Positions 22,763 through 34,760 of a stretch of DNA of 64,000 bases are shown in pieces. Location: assembly GCF_005239225.2 (NCBI RefSeq), contig NC_133301.1:1369001-1433000 (forward strand), written 5' to 3'. Each line of letters opens with the position of its first letter. Position 1 is the stretch's first letter. Under the pieces are notes generated by a model. The model was not told where the DNA came from. It was given only the letters and a program-made list of their open reading frames with translations, and made no database searches. A program made the position numbers and the translations under genes. Source of the stretch: Populus alba. Its lineage: Eukaryota > Streptophyta > Magnoliopsida > Malpighiales > Salicaceae.

Positions 22763-24889
22763 ATGGCATTATCACTGCACCTATCTCTCTCCCACAAAAA
22801 TTTCTCGAATCCCTTTGCTTCCTTCTCCCCCGCCACTAAACTACCAACAACAATACACATAAACAGCCACCTGCTTAAATCAATACACTCAAAGCCTTAC
22901 TACATAAAGAAGTGTCATGCAGTTGCAGATGCCCCAACGGCCATTCCTCCTTCACTTGATGCAGAAGATGATGCTCATGGGGTTCTCATCGGTCCCTCTA
23001 GTGAGGAGGAAAGGAGAGGGGATGGAGTGGTGGTAGACTATAATTGGACTGAAGAGTGGTACCCGCTTTACCTCACCAAGGATGTGCCAGATGATGCACC
23101 TCTAGGTCTTAATGTCTTTGATAAACAGTTAGTGTTGTATAAAGATGGCCAAGGTGAGCTGCGATGTCACGAAGATCGGTGCCCTCACAGGTAATCTTAT
23201 AGCATGAGCTCTAGTTTCTGCTTCTTATCAATTCAATGCTGTTGCTTTGGTTGGATCCCTAACTTGAGTGTCCAGAGACATAACAGAATTGCTTAGATTC
23301 TTCTTTTGATCATCACTTGATTAATTTTGATTGGTTGTAGGAAATTTGATAACGTACCCTTTTAGGAAGCTTGTAATTGCTATTGATTAACACATAAATA
23401 TCCTTTTAATTATTGATGTAGAATAGTAACCTCAAAATTCATTGAAACATCAACTGCACAGTGAACAGAACCTTAAAACTTTGACTCGCCTGATGATAGG
23501 TTGGCGAAACTATCAGAAGGTCAGTTGATCGACGGAAGACTTGAATGTCTATACCATGGTTGGCAGTTTGAAGGGGAGGGAAAATGTGTAAAAATACCTC
23601 AGGTCTGTCTTTCATTTTCCTTTGTTTTGTGCATTTTGTCTTTTTCTATCATAGGGTGGATTTATTTTCATCAGTTGTCTATGATTCTTGCATTTCTTAA
23701 TATGCTAGTAATTCTAGCACAAAAGCCTCTTTTATATTCCAGTTACGGATGTTGATGAATTCTTCTACAGCTTCCTGCAAATGCTAAAATTCCTCAGTCA
23801 GCTTGTGTTAAGACATATGAGGTGAAGGAATCACAAGGAGTTGTTTGGGTATGGATGTCACTAAAGACACCACCAAACTTTGAGAAGGTTCCCTGGTTTG
23901 AGAACTTTGCCAGGCCAGGATTTCAAGATACTTCAACCATTCATGAGCTTCCATATGATCACTCCATACTGCTTGAAAACCTCATGGATCCGGCACACAT
24001 TCCAATCTCACATGATAGGACAGACTGGACTGCCAAAAGGGAGGATGCCCAGGCACTGCGATTTGAGGTGACTGAACGCACCCATCGAGGTTTTGCAGGG
24101 AGGTGGGGTAAGGAAAAGGATCAAAAACTGCTAAGCTTCTTACGGTTTCAAGCTCCGTGTGTTCTATCCAACGACATAGAATTTGCAGATGAGAAGGGGG
24201 TGACACAGTACTTCACTGGCCTTTTTCTTTGCAGACCAACCGGACAAGGAAAATCCATGATCATTGTCAGGTTCGGAGCAACAAAAAGACCTCAAATGGC
24301 AAAGGTGATCCCTAAATGGTACTTCCATCAAAATGCGTGCAAAATCTTTGAGCAAGACATGGGATTTCTGTCATCACAGAATGAAGTTTTAATGAAAGAA
24401 AAGGTTCCAACAAAGGAATTGTACATTAATTTGAAGTCATCAGATACATGGGTAGCTGAATACAGGAAATGGATGGACAAAGTTGGACATGGAATGCCTT
24501 ATTATTTTGGCCACAACACCATTTCTTTGCCAGAAGTACCTGCTGTTGTAGAACATGCACCAGCTGGTCTTGTCGCTGGAGTTTCAGCTTCTTCACCAGC
24601 AAAAGGTGGGATTGGAACAATGCACGCACCCAACGTGAACAACCGATATTTCAGACACGTAATTCATTGCAGGGGATGCACTAGTGTAGTAAAAAATTTC
24701 CAAGCTTGGAAAAATGCCCTCTCTGCAATTTCTGTTGCATTGACTGCATTGGCCATTCTAGCATCTGGAAGGCAATGGAAGACCTTTCTCTTAGTATCAG
24801 CAAGTCTGTGCTTAGCTGGAGTTTATGCATGCTCAACTGCAATTGCAATGAACACAACAAACTTCATAAGAACACACAGGAGATTGTAA
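22763..24889 (+). CDS. TIC55: TIC55: chloroplast Rieske-type phyllobilin hydroxylase
   Basis: TIC55 is a Rieske non-haem oxygenase of the inner chloroplast envelope. It was first described as a redox component of the TIC import complex and later shown to hydroxylate phyllobilins in chlorophyll breakdown. Three exons (22763-23190, 23500-23602, 23771-24889) encode 549 residues. The first 50 or so residues are Ser/His/Lys-rich and acid-poor, as in a transit peptide. The Rieske [2Fe-2S] ligands are Cys140/His142 (RCPHR) and Cys159/His162 (CLYHGWQF). The mononuclear iron motif is Asn247, Asp250, His253 and His258 ([14 protein letters not shown]). A C-terminal CxxC (HCRGC), the family's redox-switch motif, precedes two hydrophobic helices and the terminal FIRTHRRL. 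These features fit TIC55 better than PAO or PTC52. A broken copy lies directly upstream. Confidence 0.93.
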
Positions 24890-25394
24890 GCGAAAAAGAT
24901 AGTCATAGCACCTCTTGTAAGTTTATATAATTTCAGGTCAGGAAGATACAAGAAAGTATCATTGTATCAATTCTCCATCCATGATCTCAAGGTTTTTTCT
25001 AATGCTTTCTTTTATAGGCACCTATCAAGCTTTCTCAATTAATGGGAAAGGATGCTTTTCTGTAATGTTACTAGCATGCGATGACTTTGAACCGGGTTGT
25101 CAGAGCAACTGTTAGGCGATCGAAGAGAATAACTAAAGGCAAAAATTCCTGGAAAATTTTCAAATACTAAATCAGCAAAAGAATTTGTAGTTTTACAACT
25201 GTGATTTAAGGGGTGAACATCCTGCCCCATGCAAACTTGATTGCAACCTGCGATTAAGACTAAGTTTCAATCCAATCAAATCACTACAAAGAAAAAAAAA
25301 AAAACAAAACAAAACAAAACATTCAGCCTCAGAGAAATCCAAAGAACCTGCTATCAGCTTTGGTTCTTGAGAGGAGCTGCAATGACTAACCTGG
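24890..25394. other. TIC55 3' flank
   Basis: This includes the probable TIC55 3' UTR and about 300 bp without recognisable coding features, with an A-rich run around 25290-25320. Confidence 0.4.
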
Positions 25395-25485
25395 GATTCA
25401 TGGCAATCTGATGATGGTATGACCACCTGAGCTTGAACTTGGGCATCGCTGCAACTCATCATATTCAACCTCTTCAAGTGTCTGC
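25395..25485 (-). other. Possible orphan exon of unknown gene
   Basis: On the minus strand, a good acceptor (pyrimidine-rich then TTGTTGCAG at about 25486-25494) opens a frame reading TLEEVEYDELQRCPSSSSGG followed by HTIIRLP and a stop. The composition looks like a terminal coding exon. No upstream exons were found between here and the F-box gene at 26.4 kb, and no family is recognised. It may be a leftover of a lost gene, or chance. Confidence 0.25.
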
Positions 25486-26438
25486 AACAAACAGAAGAAT
25501 TTAGAAGATAACAAGAACAAACAGATATAACGAAGCAGAGTTCAACCCCAGCAACTAGCATAATGAACACATCCGGCCATGAAAATCAAAGACGAATAAG
25601 AAAGGAAGAAGACAATGTAGGTTTCTATTTGAGCATTTACATCCCATCCATGTTAGCAAGAAGCATCACTATCATAGAGAAAATCCAGTCAATTAATGAT
25701 CATGATGCGCCTACTTTAATAATCAACATGAAATTGACCAAATTTATATTACAACAACTAGAGGATATCCTTGGTCAAAAATCAAAATGAAAGTTTGCAG
25801 AAGATACTAATAGCAGCTAAAATCACACCAGTAAAAACTCTTAATTCTGATGAAATAACACTGCCAATGATGAGAACATACATAACTTTCTTTACTTCCT
25901 CCACAAAATTATCTTGTAAATAACTAATCTTCATGGGAGATAAACATCATGAAATATCCGTGAAGCATCGATTTTATACCATTTTAGCCAAGAAGCAATA
26001 TGACAAAAAAAAAAAAACATCAAGTTGCAATGCCAAACACAGAGGCTTTACATACATGCTTCTTACAGAGTTTGAGCTGTTACATTAGGGGTTTGAACAT
26101 AAGGTTTTGGATCTTAGGTTAATTTAAAACTAATCAGAAGACCAAGCTGTGCTTTATGCACACAAATACAGAGAGAAATTAGGACAGTTTCATTGAAAGA
26201 GCTTCGTAGACTTTGCAAAACACTAAAATGGGAAAAATGGGGGGAAATGAACCAAATTTTTATTACAATAACCAAAGGATATCCTTGGCAAGCATCAAAA
26301 ATGAAAATTTGCAGAAGCAGATACTAACAGGGTATGAAATAACACCAGCAATTATCTTGATTCTGATGCAAACAGCATTCATACTAGTACGAATATGAAA
26401 AGATAAAACATTACTAATAGAAATGGAAAACCCTTCAT
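25486..26438. other. Intergenic, no gene recognised
   Basis: Short AT-rich frames only. The block 25730-25860 and the block 26200-26400 share phrases ('aggatatccttgg', 'aaaatttgcagaag', 'atactaa'), indicating a small diverged internal duplication downstream of the F-box gene. Confidence 0.4.
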
Positions 26439-27843
26439 TTATTTACCCTCTTTTGGCCTTATCTCAATCCCCTCAACAATCAGCCCACCTTTCCAATCAC
26501 CACCCTTAACCTCTTGAACACTCATTTCCAGTTCTCCATCTTCCCCTTCCTTGCAAAAGAACTCCCCCAGCTCAATCTCCAGCCATCCATCTTCCCTTTT
26601 GTTTGGATATTGTCCATTATTTTCTCTCGCAGGTTCAGATGCTGGCATCCCCACAATCCGGCAACGGTTGAACAAGCCGATGCGCCTACTGACAAAATGG
26701 TATTGCTGCCGCCACCCTCTCTCTGAATCCAAATACACATTTCTCTTACCTCTTTCACTACCGACAAGTCCCACCCCCACCTCCACTGGCTGGTAATCCA
26801 ATCCATAAAGTCCTCTTGTTGGCCTGAACACAAGGTAGGCTGTGTATAATGTTGCTGGAGACAGCATAGTAGCATTGATTTTCCCAAGGATTTCAAGCCA
26901 ACATACACTAATCAGCTCCGCCACTTCTCCAAATCTATGAGAATCCAACAAAATCATAAAATTACAAAAAAAAAAAATAGAAGCTATATCTTGGGAAGTG
27001 AAAAAAAAGATAGACAAACCAACCTGGAGGAAGGATCAGAATTCCATTTCCAGTAAGTAGGAGTATCACCCCATACAATTGTCAGATCTCTTGCAGAAAG
27101 CATGTAGCATTTCTTCCCACTCTTTTTTTCCAATGAAAAGCTCTATTCCAGAAAAAGTACAAAAAAAGAACATAATTTCTTATCTCTTCTCCAATCTAAA
27201 TTTCCATCCCACTTATCCAATGAACATTTTTTGTCCATCTTACAAAATTCTCTTTGAAGAACCAAAATTTATTCTTTTTATGTTAAGTCCATTTTGATCC
27301 AATTGAAGAAGGGACTACAAAATTTATTTTTTTTATCTCATTTTCATATCCAAATTCTAATGTCAGAACAATCTTCTTCCATCCAGATAATTCTCCATAG
27401 ATTTTTCCTTTCATAATTTCAAATTACCATCAAATATAATTTATTTTCTCAATCCAAGATGTGAAATAATCTTGTCTTCGTCTTATCCTGTCCACTTCCA
27501 TTAGTATACTTAGAAAGACAAGGAAGGTTGACAAGAAGTATACCTTTTTGCCACCCTCGATAATCAAGGGCTTCTCACAAAGCATGAGATAGAGAAGTTT
27601 CTTAGAAGAAGCAGAAGCCAGCAGCATAGAAGAAGCATCAGATTTGGAGATGATAGATTGATAATCACGGGGCAGAAACCTTTCCCAGACAACATCAGAT
27701 TCTTCTGCCTCCTTAAACAAGGAACACACCATAGACAGTCTACAAGCATCCCTCGGACAAGTAAAGGACAGAACGTTGGCTATGCATGCTTCTGGCAGCA
27801 CGTCCAACGACATATCCTCTTCTCTCGAACTCATTATTGCCAT
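26439..27843 (-). CDS. F-box protein PP2-B type (copy 1, intact)
   Basis: This is a predicted SCF-type E3 ubiquitin-ligase subunit with a phloem-protein-2 (Nictaba-like lectin) C-terminus. Such proteins recruit, possibly glycosylated, substrates for degradation. Exons 27843-27544, 27142-27024 and 26934-26439 join to 304 residues. The F-box is at about residues 13-60 ([12 protein letters not shown], then [10 protein letters not shown]). The PP2 domain starts at the second exon ([32 protein letters not shown]) and runs to [12 protein letters not shown], with the signature [11 protein letters not shown] near the end. Intron positions match those of the copies at 38.6 and 45.5 kb. A TATA box lies about 50 bp upstream. 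It is the most diverged and apparently oldest intact member of the local cluster. The substrate is unknown. Confidence 0.92.
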
Positions 27844-27886
27844 TTGAGTCCCAGTTGTTTTTGGATTTTGAGTTGGCAGACACTGC

Positions 27887-27897
27887 TATTTATATGG
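27887..27897 (-). promoter_or_regulatory. TATA box of F-box/PP2 copy 1
   Basis: On the minus strand 'catataaatag' lies about 45-55 bp before the start codon, so the 5' leader would be short. It is a clear consensus TATA element. Confidence 0.5.
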
Positions 27898-27899
27898 GG

Positions 27900-29223
27900 T
27901 ACGAGAACAGGGAAGCTTAGCGATTAAGTACGTGAATATGGCATAAAGTGGAAACTTCTCCTTTATGTTTTTTCTTTTCTTTTCGTAGTTGAATTTCTTT
28001 ATTATTACTTTAAAAAAAGAATGAATCTTTTTATTCGAGTTGTCACGTGGGATGAGTAGGATTTGTTTGTGTTCTTAGGATTAACCAATGATTATCGTTT
28101 AATTGATTTTTTTTTAATAATTGAGGTATTTTCAGATTTATATTTTGCATATTTGAAATATCAATTAGTTTAATTGATTTTTTTTAATAATTAAGGTATT
28201 TTAATATTTATATTTTTTATTTTTTTATTAATGTAATTGTCCGAATCAGCTTATACGTACCTCGACTAATTTCATTGATTTTAAAGTTAATAATCATATA
28301 AGTTTTTAGTGATTCTGAAATTTATAAGATTCAAACTAGTACTGATATGTAAAAAGTAAATTTAAAACTTGGTTGATTAAGTTTCACCCCTCACAATTTT
28401 TATTTTTATATATTTAAAATATAATGGCAGAGTCAGCTAAAAGAAAAATTACAAAATATAGGACACATTAGTTTTAATTAGCGGAAAGCATTCCAGATGT
28501 TTTAATTCAATTTTTTGTAACTTATTGGTTTTTAATTGAGTTTAACAAGGTTAAAATATTAAATATTTATTACAATAAAAAATATGATTTGTTAACTTTA
28601 AAAAAATTATAAATTATAAATTATAATGTATTTTTATCATTTTACCACTGAAGGAGGCCATTGCAAGAAACCCGAGGGGAGACCGTTACAATGGAAAGGG
28701 AAGGAGGCGAGAACACGAAAGAAAGAAAAAAAACAGTGACCGCGCCTTCATCCCTTTCCATCTCCCAAAATCAGTGGTTCCCATCATCTTCTCTACTCTC
28801 ATCCTCGTAACCCGCACTTACACCATCTTCCCCCACCATCACCACCATCTCCTCGCGAACCAGTCCCCATTCTCACCGTGAGCCCCCAGTAAACACGAGC
28901 CCTCACTCCCCTTAATTTCTCATCGTGATCATGCACCAGCCATATATAGCAGCAGCAACCATCTCTTCTCAGTAGAGACAGGACCGACACGAACGAGAAA
29001 TACACACAGAGGGGAACAACACGGTGATGAGCGCACTGGACAGGAGAACAAAACACAGGGGGGGTAAGGGCGCTGGACAGAGGCGAACGCAAAGGGGACG
29101 AATATGAAACTGAAAAAACATAGGGAAAACAGACGAACAAGGGAGCTCACTGGACTGAGGGAACAAAAACGAGAGAGTAGGGACTCTTTCAACAGATACA
29201 ACAGGGACGAATAGAGGATGAAA
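27900..29223. other. AT-rich then GC-richer intergenic DNA
   Basis: The stretch 27940-28640 is AT-rich and featureless. About 28650-29220 is markedly less AT-rich, has a 'catatatagcagcagcaacc' TATA-like stretch near 28940, and shows long frames on the minus strand whose translations are low-complexity (Ser/Phe/Leu-rich), so they are not credible proteins. The block leads directly into the tandem repeat unit A and may be part of an unclassified transposon or LTR. Confidence 0.35.
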
Positions 29224-30670
29224 GAGAAGGAAAGAAAGTGACCAGTTCGCCATCGTCTACGAATTTGTCGCCGGACCAGAGAGCATACAAGAGAGGAAGA
29301 CCAGGGAGACAAACCAGAGAACCACCTGTGGACAAACAAAGAAGCAAGAAAACTAGAGAACAGGAAAAAAAAAAAAAAGGATAGAGAAACAAAAAAAAAA
29401 AAAAACAGAAACGAAGAGAGGAAAAGCATCGGCCAGCACCACCTCAAGCCTTCGCCTTCGCCAGGAGCAGAGGGGAGTGTCCAGCAACTCACGTCTTCAT
29501 CGCCGTCATCTTCGTCAGCAGTCCCTGAAACCAGTAACTTTCCTCCTCACCTAGCCCCTGCATTACACAGTGCGAAGATAATTTATACACCGTACAGCAT
29601 GCATGCGTAAATTATCACACATGCATGCTGCTTTACCCAGTCAGGTCACTGTCATGAACTAGTAATCAGGCTGGACCTAATTATATTAACTGGGCTGGAT
29701 TTAGATTAAGAAAACATAAAAAAATAATAAAAATAAAAATAGTTTTCTAAAACTAAATAAAAAATTCAAACTGTGTGTATTTATTCACTAATATCAGAGT
29801 CATCAGTACCACACCTTTAAGGTTGTACAATATTTATCAATACTAAAATTAAAAATATTTGTGAGTAAATATTCATTAACGCTAGAGTCAAAAACATTAT
29901 AAAAACACTAAAAAAATAAAAAATAAATAAATTCTTTAATAATTTGAGACAAGACAATCAATGCAGCTCGTCTTGAGTAGGAAGTTTAAGAAATTATAGT
30001 ATCTTTTCTTTCACGTAACCAATCTCATACCATAGAATTTTATTGACCAATTAAAATTCTTAGTTATCTTAATATTAGGTGGCGACTTCTTGAACTGAGA
30101 TGTATTCCTCAAAGAATGAGATGTCAAATATTCATTATTTATTTGTTTTTTTTCTTAAAAAGATAAAAAAAAAATTAATTAATCAGTCACGATATCTAGG
30201 TGTAATAACAAATATAAATTTACAATTTATGTCTCAAAAAATAAAACTAATAAAGTATGTCTTTTTAAAGGCTTACAGGACTTATAAATAGACTAGAAAA
30301 GCATATATTTACTAGAACATAACTAGAAAACCAAAGCATAAATAAAATTAAATCAAAAATCCAAATTAAATAATAAACCTGAAAAAAACTAGAAAAAATA
30401 ACAAAATTAAAGCTAATAGCAACATTTGATCCTAATTTTTAATTTTGAGAAATCTAACAATTTGAAAGCTATATAATAACTTCCCTGAAAGATATTTAGC
30501 ATTTCAATAGGTAACTGCTTCTCATAGGAAAATTGCTTGTAAAATCATTTAGAAAAATTTAAGTATAATATAACTTTAAGATCTTTTGTTATCTTTGTTT
30601 TAAATTGTTAATATAATTTGACATGACTATATCTCTTTCTAGACCCAAACTTATCTCATTTATCCATAAA
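29224..30670. repeat. Tandem duplication unit A (Helitron-free)
   Basis: A unit of about 1.45 kb starts 'gagaaggaaagaaagtgacc' and ends 'ctcatttatccataaaa'. It recurs immediately to the right as unit B (30671 to about 33455). Shared landmarks in order are the 'gacaaaccagagaacc' block, A-rich runs, 'gtgtccagcaactcacgtc', 'tgaactgagatgtattcctc' and 'gacatgactata'. At 30305|30306 it has the uninterrupted 'gcata|tatttactag' that is the empty site for the Helitron in unit B. The A-rich runs near 29370 differ in length between units. No gene is present. Confidence 0.8.
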
Positions 30671-31690
30671 AGAGAAGGAAAGAAAGTGACCAGTTCGCCA
30701 TCGTCTTCGACTTCGTCGCCGGACCAGAGAGCATACAAGAGAGGAAGACCAGGGAGACAAACCAGAGAACCACCTGTGGACAAACAAAAAAGCAAGAAAT
30801 CTACAGAGAACAGGAAAAAAAAAAAAAAAAAAAAAAGGATAGCGAAACAAAAACAAAAAAAAAAAAAAAAAAAAAAAAACAGAAACGAAGAGAGGAAAAG
30901 CATCGGCCAGCGCCACCTCAAGCCTTCGCCTTCGCCAGGAGCAGAGGGGAGTGTCCAGCAACTCACGTCTTCATCGCCGTCATCTTCGTCAGTAGTCCCT
31001 GAAACCAGTAACTTTCCTCCTCACTTAGCCCCTGCATTGCACAGTGCGTAGATAATTTATACACTGTGCACGTGATAATTGACACATGTATTTCAGCCTA
31101 AAAAACATAAAAAAATAATAAAAATAAAAATATTATTTTAAAATAATAAAAAAATTCAAACTATGTGGATTTACTCATTGATATCAGAATCATGAATACC
31201 GTACCTCTTGAGGCTGTGTAATATTTATCAATGCTTGAATTAAAAATATTCATGAGTAAATGTTCATTGATCCTAGAGTTAAGAACGTTGTAGGAAAATA
31301 AAAAAAAAATTCTTGGTAATTTTAGAAAAGACAAGCAATGTAACTCGTTTCAAGTTAGGATGCTTAAAAAATGATAGTATATTTCCTTTCACGTAACCAG
31401 TCTCATATAAAATATTTTTTGTTGATCAATTAAGGTTATTAGTAACCTTAATATTATGCAGCGACTTTCTTGAACTGAGATGTATTCCTCAAATAACGAG
31501 ATATCAGATATTCATTCTTTGTTTGTTTTTTTTCTAAGATGATGGGAAAAAAAAAATCAGTTGTCGCGATATCCAAGTGTGACAGCAAATATAAATTTTA
31601 AATTTGCAATTTATGTCTCTAAAAATACAACTAATAAAGTAAGTCTTTTAAAAGGCTTAAAAAGACTTATAAATAGACTAGAAAAGCATA

Positions 31691-33090
31691 TTATTAACTA
31701 ATATACTAAAAGGCGTGGGGAAACTACTGTAGCTTCCCCACGCCTTTTACTTATTTAAGCTTTTGTTTTTTTTTAAAATGTTTTTTCACTGTAGCAGCTT
31801 TTTTTTTTCTTTTTTTTATATTTTTTTTAACACATGGGTTTTTTACTGTAGCAGTTTTTTTTTTTCCTCGCTTTTGGTTCTTCTGTTTTTTACATATAAT
31901 GTATCACTGTACACACAGTGAAACACTTGACTTTTTTTTTTCTTTCTTTTTTTTTTGTTTTGCCCATTGGGTTTTTTTTTTTTTTTGTTTTTTTCTTTGT
32001 GTTTTTTTTTCTTTTAATGAATTTTTTTTGTTTAATTTAGTTTGTTAATGTGAAAAAAAAAAATTAATTTAGTTATCATACTTTCATTACACAGATCTCG
32101 GGTTTTTTTTATATATTAAGCTGGTTGAGAGCTTAGCTTTGTAGCTTTTTTTTAAAAAGAAAAAAAAAAAACACTATGAATTACTAGAGTGTTTCTCTTA
32201 CATGATTTTTGTTTGGCTGCAATGTTTCCCCCACATGTTTATTTTTTAAATTATTATTTTTTTTAATATTAAGTTGGTTGAGAATTTAGCTTTAACTTTA
32301 GCTTTCCCCGCGTTTTTTCATTATAATTATTATTATATTGTATTATATTATTATATGACTGTTTGTTTTTTTTTTTTTTTAAATTTTTTTTAATGAATTT
32401 TTTTGTTTGATTTAGTTTGTTAATGTTAATTTTTTTTTTTTTAGTTATCATATTTTCATGATACGAATCTCGGGTTTGATGGGTTAACCTGATTTGACGA
32501 GTTATTTTTTTCATTTAGTTTAGTTTGTTAAAGTTAATTTTCTTTCTATTTAATTATCAGACTTTCATGACACGTATCTTGGGCTTGACGAGTTAACTTA
32601 GTTTGATGGGTTAACCCGGTTAATTCTGGTAAACCCGTTTTTTTTTTTCTATTTAGTTATCAAACTTTCATGACGCAAATCCCAGGTTTTACGAGATAAC
32701 CTGGTTTAAAAGGTTAACCCAATTAATTCAATTTTTTTTTTTTCTTTTTCTTCATTAGTTTTTTTCCTTTTTGTTGATTTTTTTTCTTTGTTTTTTTTAA
32801 TTAATCTATTCAATTATCACACTTTTATGACACGACCTTATAGCCAGACCCACATCCAATATTCTTGGGTCCGTTGTTACAGTCAGACTCACTTAAACTT
32901 GGGTCATGCAAGTTTAATTTTATTATTAATATTATAAACATTACTCTTAGATCAGGCATTGCAGCCAAACCCAAGATTCTTAGGTATAACTTTGCAGAAA
33001 AACTCAAGATTTTTAAATTTTTATTTTTTTTAATATTTTTTATATAAAAAAAAAAATTGACCCGCGGCATCACGCGAGTATCAAAGCTAG
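31691..33090 (+). mobile_element. Non-autonomous Helitron
   Basis: Comparison with unit A defines the insertion exactly: host 'gcata|tatttactag' is split between A (31690) and T (33091), the A^T target preferred by Helitrons, and no target-site duplication is created. The 3' end carries a GC hairpin 'cccgcggcatcacgcgag' (33061-33078) about 8 nt before the terminal CTAG, matching the Helitron CTRR end. The 5' end begins TTATTAACTAATATAC, where a canonical element would start TC, so one mutation is implied. A perfect hairpin lies at 31708-31749. The inside is T-rich with degenerate repeats of 'tttcatgacacgnatctcggg' and 'gggttaaccyggtt'. It carries no Rep/helicase coding sequence. Confidence 0.85.
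31708..31749. repeat. Perfect inverted repeat near Helitron 5' end
   Basis: 'aaaaggcgtggggaa' and its reverse complement 'ttccccacgcctttt' flank a loop of about 11 nt ('actactgtagc'). A GC-rich stem of 15 bp in otherwise AT-rich DNA stands out. It may be a structural element of the transposon. Confidence 0.75.
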
Positions 33091-33455
33091 TATTTACTAG
33101 AACACAACTAAAAACCAAAAGCATAAATAAAATTAAAACAAAAACCCAAATTAAACAATAAACCTGAAAAAACTATAAAAAATAACAAAATTAATCCAAA
33201 TAGCAACATTTGATCCTAATTTCTAATTCTGAGAAATCTAACAGTTTGATAAGCTACACAATAACTTCCCTGAAAGACATTTAGCAGTTCAATAAGTAAT
33301 ACTATTGCTTCTCCACTTGCTTGTAGAATCATCTAGAAAAAGTTGAATATGATCTAACTTTAAGATATTTTGTTATTTTTGTTTTAAGTTGTTAATATAG
33401 TTTGACATGACTATACCTTTTTCTAAACCCAAATTTATCTCATTTATCTATAAAA

Positions 33456-34760
33456 TCCATAAAAAGTATATTTTAGATTATCAACATAATTTATCTTGAT
33501 CATATTTTCATCTAATTATATCAAATTCTTGCTTGAATGTTTAGAAACTTGAATTTCTACTAGCATAATTGCATCATATTTTTTATTGATTAGATTTATA
33601 TTAATCCGTTTTTAAAGGCTCAAATCTTTTATGTAATCAAACTCAACTTAATTTATTAAAAGAAAAACAAAATTGAAGAGAAAAAATTATTGTCAGGTGC
33701 TGTTAAAATTATTTTTTCTTCATGTTTTTTTTTTTAAGTAAATCAAGATGAATTTATTTTTTAAAGTAAATTGAGTTGATTTTTTTTTATGAGACAATGT
33801 TTTTTAGTTTGTATGAGAATATTTAGAAACAAAAATAGAAAATAAACTATTGTAATTATCCTAAACTTTGAAATATAAGATAAAAGTAGATAGCAGTTTA
33901 AGGATGTGTTTGGTAATACGGTTTAACTTGTTTTTTTAAAGTGTTTTTAAAATATATATTTTTTGAAAAAACATAAAATTTATGTTTTTGTATGTGTTTT
34001 TTTTTTAATAATTTTAATGTGTTGATTTTAAAAATAAATTTTTTAAAAAATATTTTAAATTAAAAAACACTTTTAAAAATTATTTTTCACCTTATTATCA
34101 TTTACTCTATACCTAAAAGCTATATATTATTATAATGTGGTTACTTTTGATTAGAAAAATATAATCTGGGTCAGAGACGGTGCCACCGGCCACCCTCGTA
34201 TGGATCTCTCCTTGTATCATGGCTGATTGTGCCACGTGTTACTTGTTCAACAAAGAAATTGCCATGTGATAGTGCCCATGGCAGGGGATTTTGTCACTAA
34301 CAGGTCCAAGAGGTGCGGAGTGCATTGCCAACTCTGCTTGCATGAAATCAAACTAGGTTTCACCCCAGTTTTTACCAGTTAATTGGGTCGTTAATTAATT
34401 TATGAAATCAATCAAATTTAACTAAATTAATTTTAATTTAATTTAATTTAAATATATTTTAGGTCAAATTCCAGATCAACTCATTATCGAATGAACCTCA
34501 AAACCTGAATTTAAGTAAGTTGACTTTTGAATTAGTCTTGAATTTGTATCTTATAACTATGCTTAGGATTATATTTTGAGTGATGCTTAATTTGCCACCT
34601 CTATCGATATCATCAATGGAAAAACAGGAAATGTCCAGAAAATTAAGCTATGAAATTAGAGCAGGAAAAGCTAAGCTATGAAATTATGCAAAACATTGTT
34701 ACTGATATGAACACTACAATGCGGACATGATCAGTAAAATGTGAAAACTGTTGCTCGTCT
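33456..34760. other. Intergenic with MITE-like relic
   Basis: About 33903-34100 begins 'atgtgtttggtaatacgg' and continues in the AT-rich 'ttttaatgtgttgattttaaaaataaattttt' style, a probable MITE of the same broad class as 2190-2403. The stretch 34140-34370 is less AT-rich, but I found no reading frame or known motif in it. Confidence 0.4.

Larger units (their letters stand above)
30671..33455. repeat. Tandem duplication unit B (with Helitron)
   Basis: This is the second copy of the unit, diverged by scattered substitutions and small indels from unit A. It is interrupted at 31691-33090 by a 1400-bp Helitron-like insertion. Without the insertion it is about 1.39 kb. It lacks the 29590-29690 insert segment seen in unit A. 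No gene is present. Confidence 0.8.

Noticed and set aside
28799..29492. Long overlapping minus-strand frames (up to 187 residues), partly repeated at 30589-30966
   Set aside because: The translations are Phe/Leu/Ser-rich low-complexity products of A- and GA-rich DNA, broken by homopolymer length differences between units A and B. No domain or constraint is visible.
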